From positions 38,186-102,185 of the forward strand of contig DAOSUS010000004.1 in assembly GCA_035378955.1 (NCBI GenBank): DNA of 64,000 nucleotides, written 5' to 3'. Below the pieces are notes generated by a model. That model was not told where the DNA came from and searched no databases. It saw only the letters and a list, made by a program, of their open reading frames with translations. The position numbers and the translations under genes were made by a program. The stretch is from Candidatus Hydrogenedens sp. Lineage in GTDB: Bacteria; Hydrogenedentota; Hydrogenedentia; Hydrogenedentales; Hydrogenedentaceae. Positions 36,388 through 44,762 of the stretch are shown piece after piece. How positions within the stretch are numbered: position 1 is the stretch's first letter; every line of letters begins with the position of its first letter.

Positions 36388-36704
36388 TAAATTTGCATTC
36401 GCATTATCTCTTCATACGCCGTTATTACTTTATTTCGAACTGCCATCAGGGTTTGAAAGGCAGTATCTGCCCGTTGAACCGCCACCATTACTTCACTCAC
36501 ATCTTTTATCTCACCCGAAACTAATTTTTTTATTGTTGTATCTGCTTCATCTTGTAATTTCTGAACCTCAGACACAGCATCAACCAATATATCCTTAAAG
36601 GAGGTTTTGCTTTCAACCGGTGTAGTCTTAACAGGACTTACCGAGGGTATATCTACTTTAGGTTTTATTGGCCCTATATTGTGAATTGAATCAATGTTAT
36701 CCAC
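36387..36704 (-). CDS. fliE: Flagellar hook-basal body complex protein FliE
   Basis: A 105-residue rod/MS-ring junction protein with the FliE C-terminal helices (SFKDILVDAVSEVQKLQDEA; VSEVMVAVQRADTAFQTLM; VRNKVITAYEEIMRMQI ending). The N-terminal 30 residues are Pro/Val-rich and variable. It lies between flgC (84 bp upstream) and the fliF promoter region (231 bp). Confidence 0.93.
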   Translation of the reverse strand: MDNIDSIHNIGPIKPKVDIPSVSPVKTTPVESKTSFKDILVDAVSEVQKLQDEADTTIKKLVSGEIKDVSEVMVAVQRADTAFQTLMAVRNKVITAYEEIMRMQI

Positions 36705-36788
36705 GGGGTATCACCTCTTTATTATTTCCTTAAACTTTTTCTTATATGTATCATATCATTATTTTATCATAAAAAAATCTTTTAATAC

Positions 36789-37214
36789 TCATCTTTGCAA
36801 AATTTCCAATGCTCTTTGTCGTATTTGCCGATTTGCTACGAAAACCGCAATATTGGCTTCATAGGCTCGTTGAGCAGAAACAAGGTCTGCCATTTCATTT
36901 GCAAGTTGCACATTAGGATATTTTACAATGCCTTGCTCATTGGCATCCGGATGTTCAGGTTCATATACTTCTTTGAATGGTGACATATCATAAATTACGG
37001 ATTTAACTTTTACCCCTGCTTGTTTTGATGACACATTCTTGCCCAATTCATATCCTTTTAAAAGAACCATTTGACGGCGGAAGGGACCTCCTCCTTTTTC
37101 TGTTCGGGTGGTCTCCGCATTAGCAATATTATTTGCGATAATATTCATTCTCAGCCGTTGAGCCCGTATCCCACTAAGGGCTATATCCCATGCTGAAATT
37201 CCTTCTACTTGCAT
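36789..37214 (-). CDS. flgC: Flagellar basal-body rod protein FlgC
   Basis: A 141-residue rod protein. N-terminal signature DIALSGIRAQRLRMNIIANN and IANAETTRTEKGGGPFRRQM; then YEPEHPDANEQGIVKYPNV and C-terminal NEMADLVSAQRAYEANIAVF. It is the standard FlgC length. It lies 4 bp after flgB. Confidence 0.97.
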   Translation of the reverse strand: MQVEGISAWDIALSGIRAQRLRMNIIANNIANAETTRTEKGGGPFRRQMVLLKGYELGKNVSSKQAGVKVKSVIYDMSPFKEVYEPEHPDANEQGIVKYPNVQLANEMADLVSAQRAYEANIAVFVANRQIRQRALEILQR

Positions 37215-37218
37215 AATG

Positions 37219-37620
37219 CTATCTCTTCAAATCATTAATAATGGTTGTTAATTGACTGAATTTCTTGGCTAATAATGCCGCATAAACGGTGGCTTTTCCT
37301 GTATTTTCTGTCAGTTTTGCAATCTGTTCATCAATATCCACCGAATTAAAATCGTTTTTTAATACATTCCTTCTTTTTTCTACGACTACTCCTTCTTTCT
37401 CTATCTGGATATGGCGAGGGTGGTTCGTGCGGAGAACGATACCCCCTCGCCCTTGCAATACGGCGTTGAGAGATTTCTGAAAATCCAATTCCCTTTGTGT
37501 GTATCCAGGCGTATCCGCATTGGCTATATTATTAGCAATATACCGATGATTAATTTCTGCTACTTTCATTGCAGAAATTAACATCGTTTCAGCACTTATT
37601 TTTCCTATTCCATTGACCAT
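37219..37620 (-). CDS. flgB: Flagellar basal-body rod protein FlgB
   Basis: A 133-residue proximal rod protein: HRYIANNIANADTPGYTQRE near the N-terminus, DFNSVDIDEQIAKLTENTGK and KFSQLTTIINDLKR at the end. It is the first gene of the flagellar locus, 37 bp from a sigma-54-type promoter, which agrees with hierarchical flagellar regulation. Confidence 0.96.
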   Translation of the reverse strand: MVNGIGKISAETMLISAMKVAEINHRYIANNIANADTPGYTQRELDFQKSLNAVLQGRGGIVLRTNHPRHIQIEKEGVVVEKRRNVLKNDFNSVDIDEQIAKLTENTGKATVYAALLAKKFSQLTTIINDLKR

Positions 37621-37656
37621 TTATCGTAACCATTTTTAGATTTTGGTTCTTTATTT

Positions 37657-37672
37657 AGCAAATGATATGCCA
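37657..37672 (-). promoter_or_regulatory. Sigma-54 (RpoN)-type promoter of the flgB operon
   Basis: On the minus strand the sequence is TGGCATATCATTTGCT. The -24 GG and -12 GC are exactly 10 bp apart and TGGCA and TTGC match the RpoN consensus (TGGCAC-N5-TTGC). The start of transcription would lie about 25 bp before the flgB ATG. RpoN promoters need an enhancer-binding activator; none is encoded in this window. Confidence 0.75.
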
Positions 37673-37817
37673 CATGAATAAACTTTTGTATCTATCAAGA
37701 AAACAAGCACTTAACCCATTTTGCTTTTTTTGTATGCTTGAAAACAAAGATATTTTTTCCCCTTTCAAAGGAAATTTTTTCTTTTTAAGAGCCCAATAAA
37801 ATATAAAGAGATATTTT

Positions 37818-38426
37818 TTATAAAGGTTTATAAATTAGGGAACAAGTTGGAGGACCCCCAGGGAGGGAATATTTTTTATTAAGAAGTGTGAACCCATTTT
37901 TTTCATAAAAGATAATATTTTTTTCCTTATGCGTAATCACATAAGCAGGAACTTTGTCCCGATTAGCACAGGAAATTAAATGTTGAACTAAAGCACTTCC
38001 AATTCCTTTTCCCTGTGCGGAAGGGTGTACTCCCAGAATATCCAAAATCCATGTAGGCTCTTTTACCTCACTTCGGGTTCTACTTTGATTATCCCAATAA
38101 GCACGCAAAGGTCGCCAAAAATTTCGGAATATTAATTTAGGCACAGCCCGAAAAAATCCTGCTTTTATAATATAGTGGAAAGGGATATGTGGATAGAGAG
38201 ACGGGGGGATACAACCCGCAACACCTTGAACATCTTCATCAACAAAAACGGAATTAAATGTCATTAAAAGTCGAAGCCAACGCTCGTATGTCCATGTTAT
38301 AAATTCCTTACGGAATTTTTCCTCAGGGAACATATAACAAACCAACCCATCATCATAAAAAGCATGGACTAAAGATTCTACTGCTTTCTCTATATCCGCT
38401 TCACGAATTTCTCGGATATGCACCAC
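37818..38426 (-). CDS. GNAT family N-acetyltransferase
   Basis: A 202-residue protein of the GNAT superfamily. The acetyl-CoA loop is ILGVHPSAQGKGIGSALVQH near residues 130-150, and the last strand region is IIFYEKNGFTLLNKKYSLPG. The N-terminal IREADIEKAVESLVHAF and the 'FxxPE' element (CYMFPEEKFRKEF) resemble acyltransferases of unknown substrate found next to signalling genes. It ends 197 bp from flgB on the same strand and is not part of the flagellar operon. The next gene upstream, a response regulator, is 47 bp away. Confidence 0.85.
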   Translation of the reverse strand: MVHIREIREADIEKAVESLVHAFYDDGLVCYMFPEEKFRKEFITWTYERWLRLLMTFNSVFVDEDVQGVAGCIPPSLYPHIPFHYIIKAGFFRAVPKLIFRNFWRPLRAYWDNQSRTRSEVKEPTWILDILGVHPSAQGKGIGSALVQHLISCANRDKVPAYVITHKEKNIIFYEKNGFTLLNKKYSLPGGPPTCSLIYKPL

Positions 38427-38473
38427 AGAAACTTTTTTATCCTTACATTATTTATCTATAAAAGTTTAATTTT

Positions 38474-39406
38474 TTATCGGTCTGTATGTCGGCGGTCAAT
38501 AAAATAGATACTCTTCCCGTTGACAGGTTGGGCTTTTTGTCGGACCTGTGCCAGCACCTCAAACATTTTCTTTGCATTTCGGAAAGGACGGAACTGATTA
38601 TGCACAACACCTAAAGACAGTGCCATCAATGGGCATTTTATCTCCGTTCCGTTCCTATCTACGGCAAGAATATATCCATGCTCATATTCTTGGGAAGTGT
38701 ATAATTCCTTTTTTTTCTGGTCAAATGATGTAATTAAGGCTTCACAAAATTTTTCGACATCTGAAGCATTTAATAAAATGACAAAGTGTTCGCCTCCCAT
38801 GTGAGCCATAAAACATTCATAAATACCCAAACTCTTTTTTACTTCTACCATAAGGTCTGCAAGAAAAGTTAAGGCTCGTTTCTGTCCTTCCGGACCCCGT
38901 GAAACACAATACGGTTTAAAACCTGTCATGTTTACATATACAACCGCTATTTGTTCGCCCCTTGCCAATTTATGGTTAATTTCTCTTTTGATTGCATCCG
39001 TACCGGGAAAATTAGTTATCTGATTTCGACTATTTACAGAGGCTATTAACACTCCTAAAGATGAAATCTTGTCCATTAACCGTTCTAATTTAAAGGGTTT
39101 AACCAGATAATCATCTGCCCCTTGTTCCAAACCATGCAGAACCTCAGGTTCTTCTCCTAATGCTGTTAAGATAAGTATAGCTGTTTTATAAATTTCAGGG
39201 TCTCTTCTGATTTTACGACATATCTGATAACCAGTAACCCCGGGAAGCATAATATCCAGAAGCACAACATCCGGTTTATAACTTTTTGCCTTTTCAAAAG
39301 CACCTTCCCCGGTGTTTATAACATCAACCTGATGTCCCTCGCTTTGTAATTTAACCTTTATAAGTTCTGCTAAATCTAAGTCATCATCAACAATTAGAAT
39401 CCTCAT
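38474..39406 (-). CDS. Response regulator with degenerate GGDEF domain
   Basis: A 310-residue protein. The receiver domain (1-120) is intact: acidic pocket DDD at 7-9, phospho-acceptor Asp at ~51 (VVLLDIMLPG), ILILTALGEE and DYLVKPFKLE with the switch Lys. Residues ~140-305 look like a GGDEF fold (VAVVYVNMTGFKPYC-type; here IAVVYVNMTGFKPY), but the signature reads MGGEHF in place of GGDEF, and DxLT/NLD motifs are weak. Cyclic di-GMP synthesis is therefore unlikely; it may bind a nucleotide or protein instead. Other signalling partners are not adjacent. Confidence 0.85.
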   Translation of the reverse strand: MRILIVDDDLDLAELIKVKLQSEGHQVDVINTGEGAFEKAKSYKPDVVLLDIMLPGVTGYQICRKIRRDPEIYKTAILILTALGEEPEVLHGLEQGADDYLVKPFKLERLMDKISSLGVLIASVNSRNQITNFPGTDAIKREINHKLARGEQIAVVYVNMTGFKPYCVSRGPEGQKRALTFLADLMVEVKKSLGIYECFMAHMGGEHFVILLNASDVEKFCEALITSFDQKKKELYTSQEYEHGYILAVDRNGTEIKCPLMALSLGVVHNQFRPFRNAKKMFEVLAQVRQKAQPVNGKSIYFIDRRHTDR

Positions 39407-39500
39407 TTATTCCCTTTCTTTAATAAACTTAAAAAAATTAATTAAAACTTAAACATATACGATTTTACAAAATTATACACAATAAAATCATTTTCATTTA

Positions 39501-39522
39501 TTTCATTTGTTTTCAAATGAAA
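39501..39522. repeat. Palindrome in the divergent promoter region
   Basis: TTTCATTTG (39501-39509), a four-T loop and CAAATGAAA (39514-39522) form a perfect 9-bp inverted repeat between the response regulator and the envelope-protein gene. It may be a regulator binding site for either direction. It has no T-run and is not a terminator. Confidence 0.45.
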
Positions 39523-39621
39523 CTTTCTAACGGTGAAATTCAATTTATATTTTGTGATACACCATTTTTCTATGATAACATTAAATAGAAGCATAAACAT
39601 CAAATAGAGGATGGATAAAAT

Positions 39622-40362
39622 ATGAAAAAAAGTAATTTGTTTTTAAGACGATTTGCTTATGTATTTATATTTATTGCACTTGGAATTATTTCTATTTCTA
39701 ATATCAATTGTTCCAAACCACCTCCCCCCCCTCCTCCCCAACAAGAACCCCCTCCGCCAAGTCCGGAACAGATACAGTCTGAAATGCGTTCTGCAATCCA
39801 GCCATGGGTAGATGCTGTAGTAAATAATACCCGTCTGCCGCAAGATCAACAAGATACTATTGTAAATAATTTTCGAGGAATTAAAGCGAAATACTCCGCA
39901 ATTGAGAACGGCAAAATCGCTATAAGCCGAATTGCTCCGGAGATAGAAGAAAATATAAGAAAAGCAAGAGATAACCAGAGGTGGGCTCTTGTTATCGCAG
40001 GAATAAATATTTATGATGTTTTGCGTCCCGGAGCCTCGGCTCCTGATGGGAAATATGCCCGATTAAAGGAAAGGGCAGAACTTATGCTCTCTCGCCCTCG
40101 TGTTGAAGTTACAGGCTTTCTACAAGCAGAAAATGATTTGTATGTATTCCTTAATGTAACGGATACCAAAACAAATAAAACAGAAAATTTTAAAGTTCGC
40201 GAAGGTGAAGAATTTTACGAGCCTGAAAACCCACAGACAAAACAAAAAGAACCAGCCAAACTTCGCATAGTTCGGGTTATTGGAGACCAACAATCCGTTG
40301 AGATACTCTACATTCCTGCAAACGATACATGGATAGTCCCCGGACCTAAAAATAAAGGTTAG
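39622..40362 (+). CDS. Exported envelope protein with poly-Pro segment, unknown
   Basis: A 246-residue protein with an N-terminal hydrophobic segment (FAYVFIFIALGIISISNIN) followed by Cys and a run of prolines (SKPPPPPPPQQEPPPPSP). The NINC context is a poor lipobox, so anchoring by lipid is only possible. The middle is helical; the C-terminal ~80 residues form beta strands (VTGFLQAENDLYVFLNVTD; KLRIVRVIGDQQSVEILYIP). It shares some appearance with PilP-like pilus assembly proteins but no proof is seen. It starts about 15 bp after GGATGG and precedes the TPR gene by 29 bp. Confidence 0.55.
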   Translation: MKKSNLFLRRFAYVFIFIALGIISISNINCSKPPPPPPPQQEPPPPSPEQIQSEMRSAIQPWVDAVVNNTRLPQDQQDTIVNNFRGIKAKYSAIENGKIAISRIAPEIEENIRKARDNQRWALVIAGINIYDVLRPGASAPDGKYARLKERAELMLSRPRVEVTGFLQAENDLYVFLNVTDTKTNKTENFKVREGEEFYEPENPQTKQKEPAKLRIVRVIGDQQSVEILYIPANDTWIVPGPKNKG

Positions 40363-40391
40363 TAAAACCGACTAAAAAATTGATTTCAAAA

Positions 40392-42212
40392 ATGACCGAT
40401 AATTTGTCAAAAGAGACATGGGAACATTCTAATGAAATTAAAGAAGGTATTGTTCTTTCCTTATCGGAAAAGTTCTTCTACTCTTTCCTTTTACTTTGTA
40501 TAACATTCCTCGCTTATGCCAATACATTAAATAATGACTGGGTTTGGGATGATGCTTCGTCAGTCCTTATGCACAAACATGTTCAAGACCCTAAAAAGAT
40601 TTTTCAACTTTTTCTCGAAGACCAGCACGCTTTTGGAAGGGGGCAGGGAAATTTCTATCGTCCTCTGGTTTCTGTTTCCTTTATGCTTGATTACCTTCTG
40701 TCCTATAAACAGGAAAAGGAAAATTCTTTATTTCCTGTAATTTCTCCCTTAGTTTTTCATATAACCAACAGCCTTTGGCATGCATGTGTCGTTATCCTTG
40801 TATTTTTATTACTAAACCGACTAAAAGCCCCTTTTTTTGTTTCTTTCTGGACAGGTGTAATTTATGCTGTTCATCCTATTCCTACAGAAGCCGTTACCTA
40901 CATTAGTGGTCGTGCAGATATGATGTCTGCTGTTTTCCTATTAGCAGGGGTTATTTCTTGTATCCAGTATTTACAGGGAGAAAAGGGACTGCGAAAAAAA
41001 CTATATCTAATCGCCTGTCCATTATTTTTTACTTTGGGACTACTCAGTAAAGAATCCAGCAATATTTTTCCTCTTTTAATTTTACTCATAATACCTTTTA
41101 CACCCAATATTCAAAATTTTCAAAAAGCACCAGGTTTCCAGCAAATAAAAAAATGGCTTCCTCTTTTACTCTCTGTAATAGTTTCTGCAATCTATATTGT
41201 TTTACGAATGACCCTACTAAACTTTTCAGAAAAGTCGGTTTCTATCATTAAAACATGGGGCGATAAAATTGTAGAAATCGGGCAATCTTTCGCTTTTTAT
41301 ATTCGAATTCTTTTTTTTCCTTTTGGTTTACATATGGAACAAACCCTTGAGAACACCCCCTATTGGACAGCATTACTTGGATACGCTTTTTTAATCATCA
41401 TCAGTCTAATTGCTTATTGGTCATGGAAAAACAAACTGTATAGAGTTTTTATAAGTATTTTATGGTTTTTAATTACATGGTTCCCTATCTCAGGTTTTTT
41501 TACATTGAATGCACCCCAAGCAGAACATTGGATGTATACACCTATGATAGGTTTCTGGTGGTGTGTTTTGGAGATAATTTGCTACTATATAAAACCTCTG
41601 ACTTCGCAAAACTCTTATAAAAAATATATACTCCCTGCAATAAATATCTTACTTATCATTATAACCCTTTTTTATTTTTATTTAACTTACCTTCGAAATC
41701 AAGAGTGGAAAGATAACGAGACTATATTCTGCAGCACATTGTACTATAATCCCAATACAATACGAGTTCGATATAATCTTGCAGTAACTTATGAAGAAAT
41801 AATGAAAAACTACCCTGGTGCAAAAAGAGAATATCAAGAATTGATGAAAATATATGATAGGATTAAAAGAAAATCTGGAGTTTTAGAAAAACAAATTTCC
41901 TTCATGAATGAAGAAGAAATTGAAACATGGCTTTCTTTTGGAAAAACATTGTTTAATATGGGAAAATTTAACGAATCTATAGAACATCTAACACCCGTAA
42001 GTTTTTTAGTAAAACAAAAGAATTTTGTCCCTTATGGAATTGAAGCATTGTGGTATATTGCTCAATCTTCTCTTGCTTTGGGAGATATAAAAACATATCA
42101 AATGATTTCTTCTCGAATACAAACCGCGGATGAAAAATTATTAAAAGAAATACAGAAAATTTCTACAGGCGGAAAATTGGCAGTGCCTTCCTATATGCCT
42201 GTTGAAAACTAA
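40392..42212 (+). CDS. Multi-pass membrane protein with TPR tail (TMTC-like)
   Basis: About 606 residues, starting at ATG 40392 (TTG 40380 is also possible). It has an N-terminal membrane segment, then NDWVWDDASSVL (acidic loop), NFYRPLVSVSFMLDYLL, HITNSLWHA, and VHPIPTEAVTYISGRADMMS, which are hallmarks of TMTC-type proteins, O-mannosyltransferase-like membrane enzymes. Ten or so helices follow to ~440, then a cytoplasmic or periplasmic tail with degenerate TPR repeats (IRVRYNLAVTYEEIMKNYPG; SFGKTLFNMGKFNESIEHL). Protein glycosylation is possible, since several such bacterial proteins have an acidic first loop, but the donor and target are unknown. Confidence 0.7.
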   Translation: MTDNLSKETWEHSNEIKEGIVLSLSEKFFYSFLLLCITFLAYANTLNNDWVWDDASSVLMHKHVQDPKKIFQLFLEDQHAFGRGQGNFYRPLVSVSFMLDYLLSYKQEKENSLFPVISPLVFHITNSLWHACVVILVFLLLNRLKAPFFVSFWTGVIYAVHPIPTEAVTYISGRADMMSAVFLLAGVISCIQYLQGEKGLRKKLYLIACPLFFTLGLLSKESSNIFPLLILLIIPFTPNIQNFQKAPGFQQIKKWLPLLLSVIVSAIYIVLRMTLLNFSEKSVSIIKTWGDKIVEIGQSFAFYIRILFFPFGLHMEQTLENTPYWTALLGYAFLIIISLIAYWSWKNKLYRVFISILWFLITWFPISGFFTLNAPQAEHWMYTPMIGFWWCVLEIICYYIKPLTSQNSYKKYILPAINILLIIITLFYFYLTYLRNQEWKDNETIFCSTLYYNPNTIRVRYNLAVTYEEIMKNYPGAKREYQELMKIYDRIKRKSGVLEKQISFMNEEEIETWLSFGKTLFNMGKFNESIEHLTPVSFLVKQKNFVPYGIEALWYIAQSSLALGDIKTYQMISSRIQTADEKLLKEIQKISTGGKLAVPSYMPVEN

Positions 42213-42236
42213 AATCATAAGATAAAGGGAATGGAT

Positions 42237-42653
42237 ATGCTTAAACACAGACTTTTACATCCTGAAATTCTTTATGCTATTGCAGGTGCCGGTCACGGTT
42301 CAAAAATTTTAATTACAGATGGGAATTACCCTGCCAGCACAAAAGAAGGGGTATCTGCAGAGACTGTTTATCTTAATCTTGCTCCGGGAATTGTAAAAGT
42401 AACTGAAGTCCTCGATACACTGCTTACTGCAGTAGAGATTGAAGAAGCGTATGTAATGATGCCTAACACAGGAGAAGAACCGGAAATTTATAAAGAATTT
42501 CGTCAATCCCTGCCCCATTTATCATTGATTAAGTTAGACCGATTTGATTTTTACGATTGTGCATCCTCTTCAGATACCTGCTTACAAATTGTTACCGGTG
42601 ACCAGCGTCTTTATGCTAATATATTGTTGACTATTGGGGTAGTAAAACCCTAA
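42237..42653 (+). CDS. RbsD/FucU family sugar mutarotase
   Basis: A 138-residue protein. The start at ATG 42237 is chosen because AAAGGGA lies 6 bp before it, whereas ATG 42231 has no spacer; it also gives the usual N-terminus (MLKHRLLHPEILYAIA). The family motif AGAGHGSKILITDGNYPAS carries the catalytic His and acidic residue; TGEEPEIYKEFRQSL and the C-terminal GDQRLYANILLTIGV complete the fold. It interconverts sugar anomers, probably fucose- or ribose-like. It may work with the saccharide enzymes further on but is not next to them. Confidence 0.88.
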   Translation: MLKHRLLHPEILYAIAGAGHGSKILITDGNYPASTKEGVSAETVYLNLAPGIVKVTEVLDTLLTAVEIEEAYVMMPNTGEEPEIYKEFRQSLPHLSLIKLDRFDFYDCASSSDTCLQIVTGDQRLYANILLTIGVVKP

Positions 42654-42717
42654 ACATGATTATTCGTTTGCAAATTGCAATTTTTGTTAAAATAAGATAA
42701 TAATATATTATAAATTG

Positions 42718-42758
42718 TTGACAATTTTCTTGACAAAAGATATAAAAAATGATAGAAT
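42718..42758 (+). promoter_or_regulatory. Two overlapping sigma-70 promoters
   Basis: TTGACA (42718-42723)-N17-TATAAA (42741-42746) and TTGACA (42730-42735)-N17-TAGAAT (42753-42758) are arranged 12 bp apart. Both have perfect -35 and 17-bp spacing. They precede the long membrane coiled-coil gene by about 60 bp and suggest strong or dual expression. Confidence 0.8.
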
Positions 42759-42813
42759 TAAAAATAAACTAAAATTGAAGATTACAAACGAATTATAATT
42801 ATGGAGATGAAAC

Positions 42814-44697
42814 ATGTCTGAATTTGAAAACCTTTCTCCCGAAGAAGAAAAAAAGAAAAAGGAAGAAATTCCCAGTGCGGATTCAGGATTGGGAAATCTT
42901 CCACCTTTAAGTGATTTTGATACAGGTGAAGTTTCTGACCTAAGCAGTCAACTTCCTCCATTATCTTCTTTCGATTCCGACGCTTTCAAAAAAGCAAAAG
43001 GAAGTGATGACTTTGAAGGAGGATTACCTCCTATCAGCGATATAGATATTGTGGTGCCGGAACCGACAGGTGGTAATATCAAAACAACTCCAACAGAATT
43101 TGATAAATTAGGTGGCTCGGCATTAGGTTCTCTTTCGACACCCTCACAGCCTGGAACGAAAAAACCTTCCTTCCAGGACCTTGCTGCTGACAGTGATTTC
43201 TCCCCGGAAACTCCTGAAATAGGACCGGGTCCTATTAGTCTTGAATCAGGTTTAGAAACTCCATTAGGTGATAGTGCTTTTGGCGGTGGTAGTAAAGGAG
43301 GCGTATTCGACCTGAAATCTGCACCTCCTTCCGAAACTGTCGCCACGGCACCAACACAAATTATAGAAACTCCTATTTTTGGAAGTGCTCAGACACCGTC
43401 GCCTGATTTTGGTTCACCCGCTGTGGGATTTGGTGGAGTGCAAAGTGGTGGTTCATCTGCTCCTGCAGGCATAGAAGGATTAGGAACGGATATTTTTGGA
43501 GCACCCATTGGTCCCGGTTTAGAAACACCTATTCCGGAATTCACAGCAGGGTCCGGTGTGGCTGTAACACCCCCAATTGCACCTACAACTTCTACACAAC
43601 CTCCTACAGATACAGGTGCACCTGCTGCACCGGCTAAGAAAAAGAAATTTAAAATTCCGATGGCACCCATTGCCGCAATTATTGCATTGATTATTGGTAT
43701 AATTGCGGGTCCATTCTTATCAAATTATCTACCTATTCCAAATCCCGCAAAACAGGAAATCGCCGCGTTAGAAAACCAATTGAAACAGCGAGATGAAATT
43801 ATACACAGATATTCTGACATCCATGAGAATGCTCCCGGTTCCAAATTAAATCCGGAGGAAGTCCAGAAATTGCAAAATGAATTATTAGATATCTCAAATA
43901 AAATTAAGTCTGCCCAACAAGAGTTGGATGGCGTAAACGCAAAAATAACCGAACGGCAGTCGGCATTACAAGCAGTAGAAGCAGATATTGCCGCGAAAAA
44001 CGAACAATATGTTTCTGCTCAAGAAGCATATGATAATCTGGTTAATGAAACTGAAATTATTAAAGCCCGTCAAACAGGACTTTTAGCAGAAATAGAAAGA
44101 CTTACCAATCAGGTAGGACAACTGGAAGAAGCCAATGCAAGAAGCCTTGCTATAAAAGAATCCTTTTTACTTGATATTGATAAGCTCATTATCCAGATTA
44201 AGGAATCTTTGCCCTTAACACCTGAAAAGTATTCCGTTCATGAACGATTAGCACGCGCAGAATCTTTACGACAAAAAGCCGAAACTTCAAATTGGATAAC
44301 ACCAGAACTTCAACAGGAATTTACCAAACTTTATCAAGATGAAATTGAAATAGGAAAACGACAGGAGTATTTCTATGCAAAAATCAATGTGAAAGACTCC
44401 TTAGGAACTCCTGTAAACAAATGGGCAGAATGTCTCATGAAAGGTTCTTGGGGCGTTTATTACAGAACACTTGATGGTAAAAATATTGGCGTATTCCAGA
44501 ATATAAAACCTGAAGCCGTCACACCCGTATGGGGATTTCAGGAAGGACTTCCACCTAATGTTGTAGCCCAAATTGAACAGGAAATTACTTCTGCAAGACC
44601 TGCAGATTTTGAACAAGTTGTTGTTAAATTAGCAGAAAAACAACTGTCCTCCGAGCCCAAATCAACAGTACAAAAACTATACAGTTCTCTTCAATAA
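42814..44697 (+). CDS. Large membrane coiled-coil protein with Pro/Gly-rich repeats
   Basis: A 627-residue protein of unknown family. The N-terminal ~280 residues are disordered and contain repeated LPPLSDFD / LPPLSSFD / LPPISDID units (residues ~29-72) plus Gly/Pro/Thr stretches. A lysine run (AKKKKFKIPM) is followed by one membrane helix at ~282-302 (APIAAIIALIIGIIAGPFL), then a long coiled coil at ~310-450, and a folded C-terminal domain. No secretion signal precedes the helix, so the long N-tail is probably cytoplasmic and the coiled coil external. A scaffold, tether or polar organiser is possible. GGAGATGAAAC lies just before the ATG and two promoters lie upstream. Confidence 0.7.
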   Translation: MSEFENLSPEEEKKKKEEIPSADSGLGNLPPLSDFDTGEVSDLSSQLPPLSSFDSDAFKKAKGSDDFEGGLPPISDIDIVVPEPTGGNIKTTPTEFDKLGGSALGSLSTPSQPGTKKPSFQDLAADSDFSPETPEIGPGPISLESGLETPLGDSAFGGGSKGGVFDLKSAPPSETVATAPTQIIETPIFGSAQTPSPDFGSPAVGFGGVQSGGSSAPAGIEGLGTDIFGAPIGPGLETPIPEFTAGSGVAVTPPIAPTTSTQPPTDTGAPAAPAKKKKFKIPMAPIAAIIALIIGIIAGPFLSNYLPIPNPAKQEIAALENQLKQRDEIIHRYSDIHENAPGSKLNPEEVQKLQNELLDISNKIKSAQQELDGVNAKITERQSALQAVEADIAAKNEQYVSAQEAYDNLVNETEIIKARQTGLLAEIERLTNQVGQLEEANARSLAIKESFLLDIDKLIIQIKESLPLTPEKYSVHERLARAESLRQKAETSNWITPELQQEFTKLYQDEIEIGKRQEYFYAKINVKDSLGTPVNKWAECLMKGSWGVYYRTLDGKNIGVFQNIKPEAVTPVWGFQEGLPPNVVAQIEQEITSARPADFEQVVVKLAEKQLSSEPKSTVQKLYSSLQ

Positions 44698-44723
44698 AGA
44701 TCTCTTTCTCCTTCAAAAATTCT

Positions 44724-44762
44724 AAAAAACCTCTTTCTCTCTTTGAGAGAAAGGGGTTTTTT
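44724..44762. terminator. Bidirectional Rho-independent terminator
   Basis: An 18-bp stem with one G-T pair (44724-44741 and 44745-44762) and a three-base loop ends in A and T runs on both sides. It serves the 42814 gene on the plus strand and overlaps the uppP stop on the minus strand. Confidence 0.9.

Noticed and set aside
36278..36598. Plus-strand reading frame of 106 codons beginning beside the inverted repeat
   Set aside because: It runs antisense through fliE, lacks a ribosome binding site and has no recognisable domain; the repeat is better explained by the fliF promoter on the other strand.
39622..40362. Lipoprotein assignment for the poly-Pro protein
   Set aside because: The residues before Cys (SNIN) do not match a lipobox well; left as an exported protein of unknown anchoring.
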